From contig NZ_FOGW01000010.1 in the NCBI RefSeq assembly GCF_900111325.1, forward strand, positions 54,268 to 118,267: 64,000 nucleotides of DNA, in the 5' to 3' direction. Below, piece after piece: positions 52,625 to 59,737 of the stretch (its first letter is position 1; each line of letters begins with the position of its first letter). The notes beneath the pieces are model-generated. The model worked only from the letters and a program-made list of their open reading frames with translations, was not told the origin of the DNA and searched no databases. A program made the translations under genes and the position numbers. The stretch is from Lachnobacterium bovis (GTDB taxonomy: Bacteria > Bacillota > Clostridia > Lachnospirales > Lachnospiraceae).

Positions 52625-55297
52625 ATGGAAAAATATAAAGTTGAAGGCATGACGTGTGCTGCATGTGTTGCTCATGTCGAAAAAGCCGTTAAAAAAGTTG
52701 AAGGAGTTAATGAGGTTACAGTAAGTTTATTGACAAATTCAATGGAAATAGATGGAGATGTTAATGAAGCAGAAATATGTAAAGCAGTTGAAGATGCTGG
52801 GTATCACGCTTATAAAAGAGAAAGTAACCTAAACAGTGATAGCCAAAGTAGTAGCAGTCAAATAGGATACGGCATACAAGCTGATATAAGAGATGACTTT
52901 AAGGATACGACCACTCCAAAGCTGAAAAAAAGACTATCTTTTTCCGTTTTGTTTTTACTGCCTTTAATGTATTTTTCGATGGGCCATATGATGTTTGGTT
53001 TCCCGTTACCTTATTTTATGATTGACAATCATATCGCAATCGGAATTACACAGATGCTTTTAGCAATTATTGTAATGTTTATAAATAGAAACTTTTTTAT
53101 CTCGGGATTAAAAAGTACGATGCATGGCACACCAAATATGGATACTTTAGTGGCAATGGGATCAGGAATATCATTTATGTATTCAGTAATTGTGCTTTAT
53201 GGAATGACATATTATGTTTCGATTTCTGAAAAATATAAGGCTGCTAAGTTGATGGATAATCTATATTTTGAGTCAGCAGCAATGATATTATCACTCATTA
53301 CAATTGGTAAAACGTTAGAATCCTATTCAAAAGGTCGAACAACAGATGCAATAAAGGGGCTTATTGAGTTAATACCACAGAAAGCAACTGTTATTAAAGA
53401 TGGAAAAGAAATAATAATTGATGCATCCGATGTTAAAAAAGATGATATTTTTTTAGTCAGACCTGCAGAAAAAATACCTGTGGATGGTATAATTATATCA
53501 GGTGAAAGTGCAATAGATGAATCGGCACTCACAGGTGAAAGTATTCCAGTTGATAAAGGAAGTGGAGCCGAAGTTTCGGTTGGAACAATAAACATCTCTG
53601 GTGTTATAAAGTGTAAGGCAATAAGAGTGGGACAAGACACTAGTTTATCTAAAATGATAGAAATGGTAAGTCAATCGGCAGCAAGTAAAGCACCTATCGC
53701 TAAAATAGCAGACAAAGTTGCAGGAATTTTTACTCCGGTCGTACTTGTGATAGCGCTAATCACTGCATTTGTATGGTTTTTTGGGTTACAGGCAGACGTG
53801 GGAACAGCCCTTACGCATGCAATTACAGTGCTTGTAATAAGTTGCCCTTGTGCATTAGGATTAGCAACCCCGGTAGCGATAATGGTTGGAAATGGAATTG
53901 GTGCCAAAAATCAGATTTTATATAAAACTTCCACAGCGCTAGAAACAGTAGGTCGAGCAACAACTGTGATTTTAGATAAAACAGGAACGATTACAGAAGG
54001 CAAACCTAAGGTAACCGATATTATCTTAAATGGGAATGCCTCAAAGAATTTTTCTAAAGAGGATTTGTTACAGATTGCATTTTTATTAGAAAAAGATTCA
54101 AAACATCCATTAGCGCAGGCAATTGTAAATTATTGCCAAACTAAGGAAAATAAGGGATGTGTGAAGGACGAAAGTCATTTGATAACCGAATATGAAGAAA
54201 TGTCTGGAAGCGGAATAAGAGCAAGAATAAACGGTGTGATGTATTATGCAACAAAAGGCGAATATGTTAAAAAGCACATAGTTGATTCAAAAAAGTATGA
54301 AGATTTTATATTACAAAATAATGTAGATGAGTTATTATTAATGGGTAAAACTCCATTGTTTTTCTCTAGGGAAGACGAAATATTAGGTGTTATTTTAGTG
54401 TCTGATACAGTTAAAGAGGATAGTGCTAGGGCCATTAATGGGCTTAAAAAAATGGGATTAAAAGTGGTTATGTTAACTGGTGATAATGCTAAAACAGCAG
54501 AATATATTGCCCAAACAGCAGAAGTTGATGAGGTGATTTCAGATGTTATGCCAATTCAAAAAGCAGATGTTGTAAAAGAGTACAAACACTCAGGCGAAGT
54601 AGTTGTAATGGTTGGCGATGGTATAAACGATGCCTTGGCGTTAACAGAGGCTGATGTTGGTTTAGCAATTGGTGCTGGAACGGATATCGCAATTGAGGCG
54701 GCTGATGTTGTCTTGGTAAATAGTAGCCTTTCTGATGTTGTTTCTGCAATACAACTAAGTAAAAAAGTAATAAGTAACATTCATGAAAATCTTTTTTGGG
54801 CATTTATTTATAATATCATTGGAATTCCGCTTGCAGCAGGTGTATGGATCGGCATCACAGGGTGGACATTAACGCCAATGTTTGGAGCAGCAGCAATGAG
54901 CTTATCTAGCTTTTGCGTATGTATGAATGCGTTAAGATTAAATTTGGTAACTAAAAAACTTTTTTCGAGTCAAAAAAATAATAAGCAAACTTTAGAAACA
55001 AATACAACGCAAGAAATATCAGAAAAAACACAGGAAACAAATATTACACAAAATAATTATGAAAAAAATAAAGAAAAGGAAGGTATAAGTAAAATGACAA
55101 AAACATTTAAAGTAGAAGGAATGATGTGTCACAACTGTGAGAATCATGTAAAGAAGGCATTAGAAAAAATCGATGGAGTAGAAAGCGTGGTTGCAAGTCA
55201 CGAAAAAGGAACAGTAGAAGTGACATTAACAAAAGAAGTGGATGATAACACATTATGCGAGGCAATAAAAGAAGAAGGATATGAGCCAAAGGCGTAA
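52625..55297 (+). CDS. copA: Copper-exporting P1B-type ATPase fused to a C-terminal CopZ-like domain
   Basis: CopA pumps Cu(I) out of the cytoplasm using ATP. The 890-residue protein has an N-terminal metal-binding domain (GMTCAACVAHVEKAV, residues 8-22), eight membrane helices and the actuator TGES loop. The intramembrane CPC site is ISCPCALGLATP (near 405), the phosphorylation site is DKTGTITEG (near 452) and GDGINDALAL marks the hinge. Unusually, after the last helices a Thr/Gln/Asn/Lys-rich linker (about 780-822) joins a second metal-binding domain (GMMCHNCENHV). AAAGGAGG precedes the ATG. It is co-transcribed with csoR under the operator. Confidence 0.95.
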   Translation: MEKYKVEGMTCAACVAHVEKAVKKVEGVNEVTVSLLTNSMEIDGDVNEAEICKAVEDAGYHAYKRESNLNSDSQSSSSQIGYGIQADIRDDFKDTTTPKLKKRLSFSVLFLLPLMYFSMGHMMFGFPLPYFMIDNHIAIGITQMLLAIIVMFINRNFFISGLKSTMHGTPNMDTLVAMGSGISFMYSVIVLYGMTYYVSISEKYKAAKLMDNLYFESAAMILSLITIGKTLESYSKGRTTDAIKGLIELIPQKATVIKDGKEIIIDASDVKKDDIFLVRPAEKIPVDGIIISGESAIDESALTGESIPVDKGSGAEVSVGTINISGVIKCKAIRVGQDTSLSKMIEMVSQSAASKAPIAKIADKVAGIFTPVVLVIALITAFVWFFGLQADVGTALTHAITVLVISCPCALGLATPVAIMVGNGIGAKNQILYKTSTALETVGRATTVILDKTGTITEGKPKVTDIILNGNASKNFSKEDLLQIAFLLEKDSKHPLAQAIVNYCQTKENKGCVKDESHLITEYEEMSGSGIRARINGVMYYATKGEYVKKHIVDSKKYEDFILQNNVDELLLMGKTPLFFSREDEILGVILVSDTVKEDSARAINGLKKMGLKVVMLTGDNAKTAEYIAQTAEVDEVISDVMPIQKADVVKEYKHSGEVVVMVGDGINDALALTEADVGLAIGAGTDIAIEAADVVLVNSSLSDVVSAIQLSKKVISNIHENLFWAFIYNIIGIPLAAGVWIGITGWTLTPMFGAAAMSLSSFCVCMNALRLNLVTKKLFSSQKNNKQTLETNTTQEISEKTQETNITQNNYEKNKEKEGISKMTKTFKVEGMMCHNCENHVKKALEKIDGVESVVASHEKGTVEVTLTKEVDDNTLCEAIKEEGYEPKA
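55094..55297 (+). CDS. copZ: Possible independently translated CopZ copper chaperone (internal start in copA)
   Basis: An in-frame ATG at 55094 preceded by AAGGAAGG (55076-55083, 10 bases upstream) would give a 67-residue protein (MTKTFKVEGMMCHNCENHV...). It has exactly the length and form of a stand-alone CopZ chaperone, with metal site MMCHNC. It lies at the end of the copA frame, beyond a low-complexity linker. Separate translation is an inference from the ribosome-site-like sequence and the domain boundary; it may be only the C-terminal domain of the fusion. Confidence 0.45.
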   Translation: MTKTFKVEGMMCHNCENHVKKALEKIDGVESVVASHEKGTVEVTLTKEVDDNTLCEAIKEEGYEPKA

Positions 55298-55325
55298 AAG
55301 ATAATAAAAAGAATATATGCTGATT

Positions 55326-55404
55326 AAAAGTTATATTGAATTTCGGAGAGAGAGCAAAAATCAGATTGTTTTAGTGCTTGATGGAATTTGATATAACTTT
55401 TTTT
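55326..55404 (+). terminator. Intrinsic terminator of the copper operon
   Basis: AAAGTTATATTGAATT and AATTTGATATAACTTT pair (G-U tolerated) around a long loop and end in seven T residues. The remainder of the 55298-55694 gap holds the cas promoter and no gene I can support. Confidence 0.8.
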
Positions 55405-55590
55405 GTGGGAAAATTGAGTGGATTTTGAGATTAAAATTTACAATTAATGGGGGAAAAAATGAGAGTCCGAATTATTGGACAGATATAGTGTTAAAGTTAA
55501 ATGTAAGGGGCCCTAAAATGAAAAATTAAACCTGTAATATATAAAAAGGTAAGACGATAATAAAAAAAATGAAAAAAAAATAATTTATAC

Positions 55591-55619
55591 TTGCATTTGA
55601 ATTTTATAAGGTGTATATT
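55591..55619 (+). promoter_or_regulatory. Candidate promoter of the cas operon
   Basis: TTGCAT (55591-55596) and TATATT (55614-55619) are separated by 17 bases, about 75 bases upstream of cas6. Confidence 0.6.
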
Positions 55620-55694
55620 TAAAGAGTAGATAATAGGTTGAAAAGAGAAGTGAAGATTTTATTACTTCACATTAAAAAATATAAAGGAGGAACA

Positions 55695-56402
55695 ATGAAG
55701 ATTACTATGGTATTTCGACTTGAAAAGTCGGAAATAAATAAGGATTGGCGAAGATTATTTCTTTCGTATCTAAAGGCGAGAATAGAAGAGGAAAATGAAG
55801 AATATTTCGAAAGCATGTATTCTGAGGGAAAAACTATTCAGAAACCATTTTGTTTTTGGGGTTTTTTACCAGGTTTGAAGTTTGAAGATGATGTAGCAAA
55901 GATACAGGGACATGAAGTTAAATTTTATGTGTCTTCGACTGACATAAAGTTTTTATTTATGTTAAATAATGCCTGCTTGAAAGAAAAAAATAAAAAGTAT
56001 CCTCTAGCAAATAAAAATTATATGTGTTTGGTAGATAGTAAAATTTCAAAAACAAAGGAAATTGACGAAAGTGAAATAATTATCAAAATGTTATCTCCTT
56101 TAGTTTGCCGAAAACACAATAGAGAAACAAATAGAGATTTATATTTTTTGCCAGAGGAAGAAGGTTTCGAAGAAACTCTTAATGACATTCTTCAAAAAAA
56201 ATTTTATTCTTCAACTGATGTACCAAAGATAGAGGTTTTGAAAACAAAAAAAGTTGTAATAAAGGCATATAGTGCAAATATTCCATCAAGTTTAGGAGTG
56301 TTTAGATTAAAAGGAAATATTGCACAACTAAATGAGTTGTACTTAAATGGTTTGGGAAGTAAGACAGCATCTGGCTTTGGAAAATTTGAACTTATTAATT
56401 AG
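55695..56402 (+). CDS. cas6: CRISPR pre-crRNA endoribonuclease Cas6
   Basis: Cas6 cuts the long CRISPR transcript within repeats to give crRNAs. The 235-residue protein begins MKITMVFRL with a ferredoxin-like first strand and ends with the RAMP glycine-rich loop GLGSKTASGFGKFELI (about residues 217-232). I start at ATG 55695, 4 bases after AAAGGAGG; the frame extends to 55638 without a site. It is the first gene of the type I-B operon. The catalytic histidine could not be assigned with certainty. Confidence 0.92.
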   Translation: MKITMVFRLEKSEINKDWRRLFLSYLKARIEEENEEYFESMYSEGKTIQKPFCFWGFLPGLKFEDDVAKIQGHEVKFYVSSTDIKFLFMLNNACLKEKNKKYPLANKNYMCLVDSKISKTKEIDESEIIIKMLSPLVCRKHNRETNRDLYFLPEEEGFEETLNDILQKKFYSSTDVPKIEVLKTKKVVIKAYSANIPSSLGVFRLKGNIAQLNELYLNGLGSKTASGFGKFELIN

Positions 56403-56414
56403 AAAGGAGAAAAA

Positions 56415-57803
56415 ATGATAGAGATACTTGAAAATGATAGGTATAACCGAAGAATATTTCCATCAGATTGGAGATATTCAGCGGCAATTGTGGGAATAAA
56501 ATCTTTTTTTGATTATTGTAAAATTGTTGGAAGAACTGTTGAATATGAATTGACAGAAAATTATATGGATTATAATTTCCAAGATTTAGATTTAAATGAT
56601 TCTAATGAAGAAGTTTATCATGTTTTTTTAGATTTTGTGGAGGAAAGATACTCAAAATATTTAGCACATTGTATTTTAGAAAGAATTTTGCATAATGAAG
56701 AAATAGATGATGAAAGTATTAAACTTGCAAAATCCAAATTGAGTAATCCAACAATTTGTAAAAAGGTTTTTAAAAATTTAAAGGATCCACAAAAAGATAG
56801 AGAAGAAATTCTGAGCAGAATTAAAGATAATAGATATGATCTTATTGCGGAAACTTATAATAAAGCAAAATCTATGTATGTCCAATTTATTCATGATGGA
56901 TGTTTTAGAAAAACTCAAAAAGATATGGGAGGCATATCTAGATTAGATGGTTACTATGTTGATTTAGGAAAAAAGAAAAAATCACTTGGATATAATTTTG
57001 ATTTCAAGAATGCTGTATTTTGTGATGAATTTGAGTTTGAATTTATTCCATTTGCGTTTACGAATACAAGAAAAGCTTATTTTGTAAACTGTAGCTCTGA
57101 TTGTAGATTATTATATAAAGCTAATAAGAATCTTTTTGTTACAATTGAAGAAAAAGCTAATAATAGAAACATTTCAGAAGTTTTTGTTATAAAAAAAGTT
57201 TCTGATTATCTAAAATATGATGTTGAAATTTTAACTAAAGAGATAGGCAAACCATATGAAAGTTTAATGTTAAGAAGGAACGCTATTGATATTTTCAGAA
57301 GTATAGATGAAAAAAAATGCCAAAAAATCAATAGAAAAATAAAACGTGGAGAAGAGTATATAGATATATCTGAAATTGTATCAGAATCCATAATTGAAAA
57401 TATTAAATTAGATAATTTAATAATTCAAGTTATGAAGGATAATGTGGATTTTACAGATCAACTAATCAAAATAAATATAAAAATATATGAAGGAGAAAAA
57501 AATATGGAAAAAAACACATATTTTGCAAGCAAAACTGCTGGTGAAGTGGTCAAAGTTTTTGTTCAAAGAAATAGTAAAAATAAGATAACAAGCTATAGAC
57601 AAAAACTAATTTCAGCTTTGAATTTTAAAGATTATGAAAGGTTTAATACCATATTGTTACAACTATCGTCATATTCAGGTGTTCCGTTTGAGTTCGCATA
57701 TGACTTATTTGACGATTTTGAGAACAATAAAAATATTGCATTTACATTTGTAAATGCCTTAAGTGAAAAAAATTTATATGATAAAGAAGAAAAAGGAGAG
57801 TAA
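56415..57803 (+). CDS. cas8b: Type I-B Cascade large subunit Cas8b (Cst1-like)
   Basis: This is the large subunit of the interference complex, expected to help PAM recognition and Cas3 recruitment. The 462-residue protein is highly divergent, as usual for Cas8; assignment rests on its position between cas6 and cas7, its size and the Cst1-like start (IEILENDRYNRRIFPSDWRY). A cysteine pair occurs in NCSSDC (near residue 232), in the region where Cst1 proteins carry CxxC motifs. AAAGGAGAAAA precedes the ATG. Its last 99 codons contain an internal ribosome site and start (see the Cas11b entry). Confidence 0.85.
   Translation: MIEILENDRYNRRIFPSDWRYSAAIVGIKSFFDYCKIVGRTVEYELTENYMDYNFQDLDLNDSNEEVYHVFLDFVEERYSKYLAHCILERILHNEEIDDESIKLAKSKLSNPTICKKVFKNLKDPQKDREEILSRIKDNRYDLIAETYNKAKSMYVQFIHDGCFRKTQKDMGGISRLDGYYVDLGKKKKSLGYNFDFKNAVFCDEFEFEFIPFAFTNTRKAYFVNCSSDCRLLYKANKNLFVTIEEKANNRNISEVFVIKKVSDYLKYDVEILTKEIGKPYESLMLRRNAIDIFRSIDEKKCQKINRKIKRGEEYIDISEIVSESIIENIKLDNLIIQVMKDNVDFTDQLIKINIKIYEGEKNMEKNTYFASKTAGEVVKVFVQRNSKNKITSYRQKLISALNFKDYERFNTILLQLSSYSGVPFEFAYDLFDDFENNKNIAFTFVNALSEKNLYDKEEKGE
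57504..57803 (+). CDS. cas11b: Predicted Cas11b small subunit from an internal start in cas8b
   Basis: An in-frame ATG at 57504 lies 8 bases after a clean AAGGAG (57490-57495) inside cas8b, and would give a 99-residue, mostly helical protein (MEKNTYFASKTAGEVVK...). Internal translation of a Cas11 small subunit from the 3' part of cas8 is established for type I-B, I-C and I-D systems. No separate cas11 gene is present in the operon. The ribosome site falls at the boundary of the predicted helical C-terminal domain. The call is strong by analogy but is not shown experimentally here. Confidence 0.72.
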   Translation: MEKNTYFASKTAGEVVKVFVQRNSKNKITSYRQKLISALNFKDYERFNTILLQLSSYSGVPFEFAYDLFDDFENNKNIAFTFVNALSEKNLYDKEEKGE

Positions 57804-57809
57804 AATATT

Positions 57810-58691
57810 ATGGCTAATAGTATTACAATTACTATAATTTCGAATATGACTTCGAATTATTCAGAAGGATTAGGAAATATTTCCACAGTACAAAAGGTAT
57901 TTAAAAATGGAAAAACATACGCAATTCGATCTAAAGAAAGTTTAAAAAATTCAATCATGGTACAAAGTGGCTTTTATGATGATTTAAAAGTTGATGTAGA
58001 CGGAGCTACTCAAAAGGATGTTTCGGAAGAAAAAAATGCAACTAACTGTAGAGCTTTAGAAGGCGGTTACATGAACACAAAGAATGATACAGTTATAAGA
58101 AATAGTTCATTTTATGTCACAGATGCAGTAGCATGCGCAGAATATGTAAATGAAACAAGATTCCATAATAATTTGTATATGGCACAGACATATGCGAAAG
58201 CAAATGATTTAAATTTACAGACAGAAGCTAGTAAGTGTGGCTTGATGCCTTATCAATATGAATATGATAAATCTTTGAAACAGTATAGTTTTACAGTAGA
58301 TTTAGACATGATAGGAACTGATGCAAATTATGAAGGCCAAGAAGCAAGTGCAGAAGAAAAGGCTGATAGAGTAATTTCTCTATTAGAAGCAATAGAAAAT
58401 TTAAGTTTAGTTGTAAAAGGTAATCTTGATAATGCTGAACCTATTTTTGCAGTGGGAGGTATTTCAAACAGAGCAACACATTATTTTGAAAATGTTGTTA
58501 AAGTACAGAACAATAGATTAGTTATAACCGACTCGCTAAAAGAAAGATTATCTGGAAACTTTAAAGTAGGATTTCAGGATGGAAGCAGTATTGAAAATGC
58601 TGATGAAATACGTGAAAGCTTAAAACCGGAGTCGATTGGTAAAATGTTTAAAGAAATAAAGGATGATGTAAGAAAATTCTATGGGGTGTAA
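57810..58691 (+). CDS. cas7: Type I-B Cascade backbone Cas7 (Cst2/DevR family)
   Basis: Several Cas7 copies form the filament that holds the crRNA. The 293-residue protein opens with the Cst2/DevR pattern (ISNMTSNYSEGLGNISTVQK) and includes SKESLKNSIM, a VTDAVACAEYV segment and the conserved GGISNRATHYFENV near residue 217. AAAAGGAGAG precedes the ATG, 6 bases after cas8b. Strong ribosome site and regular codon usage fit its high stoichiometry. Confidence 0.93.
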   Translation: MANSITITIISNMTSNYSEGLGNISTVQKVFKNGKTYAIRSKESLKNSIMVQSGFYDDLKVDVDGATQKDVSEEKNATNCRALEGGYMNTKNDTVIRNSSFYVTDAVACAEYVNETRFHNNLYMAQTYAKANDLNLQTEASKCGLMPYQYEYDKSLKQYSFTVDLDMIGTDANYEGQEASAEEKADRVISLLEAIENLSLVVKGNLDNAEPIFAVGGISNRATHYFENVVKVQNNRLVITDSLKERLSGNFKVGFQDGSSIENADEIRESLKPESIGKMFKEIKDDVRKFYGV

Positions 58692-58694
58692 TTT

Positions 58695-59675
58695 ATGAAA
58701 ACATTAAGAATAATTCTTTATCAAAGTCAAGCAAATTACAGAAGGGAAGAGACAATTGATAATAAAATGACTTATCCTTTACCACCAATGTCGACTGTAA
58801 TTGGTGCTGTTCATGCAGCATGTGGATATGAAAAATATCATCCAATGGATATTAGTATTCAAGGGTGCTATGGATCTAAACAAAAAAGGATTTATAGATA
58901 TAACGAATATTTAAATTCAACTATGGATGATAGGGGAATTCTAGTGAAGATGAAGAATTCCTCTATGTTATCTCAAGCACATGAAATTGTTTCCGAGGCA
59001 TTAAAACAAGGCGCTTCTCACGAAAAAGAAGTTAAGACAGTAGTTCATAATAGAGAATTACTAGAAGAATATAAAAAATTAAGAAAGAATAGAAAGGATA
59101 TTGATGACGAAATAAAAAGTCACAAAAATGCGGATAAGGAAACTTTAAATAACTTAAAAAATAAAAAGAAAAACTGTCAAGCTAAATTAGACAACTTTGC
59201 AACGTTAAATAGATCGATAAAATCTTATGAAGTTCTTTATGATGTTAAGTTGATTATTCACATCAGAGCAGATGATGCTGTGGTTGAGGATATTTTAAAA
59301 AATGTTTATAATATCAAATCTATTGGAAGGAGTGAGGATTTTGTTGATATCCAGGAAGCTAAAATAGTGGAATTATTTGATGAGATTGATTGTGACGAAA
59401 TTGCTAATGATTCCAATGAAAAAAAATTAACTGGATATGTATCTAGTAAGGCAGTTTCTGAGGATGTAATAATACCTAACGAGAGAAGTGAAGGTATAAG
59501 AGTTGGTGGAACTAAGTTCTATTTAAATAAAAATTATTATATAAAAAATGGTAAAAGAATATTTGAAAAAAAATGGGTAGTATATTCTAGCAATTATAAG
59601 ATAGATGATGAGTCAGAATTAGGCGATGATACGAACGTCTATTATGATGGAACTTATATAGTTAGTTTCTTATAA
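58695..59675 (+). CDS. cas5: Type I-B Cascade subunit Cas5 (Cas5t-like) with a charged insert
   Basis: Cas5 caps the crRNA 5' handle. The 326-residue protein starts with the Cas5 RAMP pattern RIILYQSQANYRREE and TYPLPPMSTVIGAVHAACGY (about residues 27-46), which carries the family's helix after the first strand. A Lys/Glu-rich, likely coiled-coil stretch (about residues 110-175) interrupts the fold before the second RAMP strand region. GGGGTG precedes the ATG, 3 bases after cas7. A terminator-like hairpin follows. Confidence 0.9.
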   Translation: MKTLRIILYQSQANYRREETIDNKMTYPLPPMSTVIGAVHAACGYEKYHPMDISIQGCYGSKQKRIYRYNEYLNSTMDDRGILVKMKNSSMLSQAHEIVSEALKQGASHEKEVKTVVHNRELLEEYKKLRKNRKDIDDEIKSHKNADKETLNNLKNKKKNCQAKLDNFATLNRSIKSYEVLYDVKLIIHIRADDAVVEDILKNVYNIKSIGRSEDFVDIQEAKIVELFDEIDCDEIANDSNEKKLTGYVSSKAVSEDVIIPNERSEGIRVGGTKFYLNKNYYIKNGKRIFEKKWVVYSSNYKIDDESELGDDTNVYYDGTYIVSFL

Positions 59676-59679
59676 ACAC

Positions 59680-59725
59680 TAAATCTTGCTTATGGTGTAT
59701 TACATATCATGAGCAAGATTTTTTA
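59680..59725 (+). terminator. Terminator-like hairpin between cas5 and cas3
   Basis: AAATCTTGCT pairs with AGCAAGATTT, extended by ATG/CAT, and is followed by T residues (TTTTTT). The cas3 ribosome site AGGAAGG begins immediately after. It lies within the operon, so partial termination could lower cas3-cas4-cas1-cas2 relative to the Cascade genes. Confidence 0.75.
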
Positions 59726-59737
59726 GGAAGGAAAAAT

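Noticed and set aside
52182..55297. Mobile copper-resistance island
   Set aside because: No integrase, transposase or att-like repeats flank it, and base composition matches the neighbours.
55450..55490. Short frame after GGGGGAAAAAATG upstream of the cas operon
   Set aside because: It ends after about eight codons, encodes nothing recognisable and lies upstream of the predicted cas promoter.
55638..55694. Upstream extension of cas6
   Set aside because: The extra 19 codons lack a ribosome site, while AAAGGAGG is ideally placed for ATG 55695.
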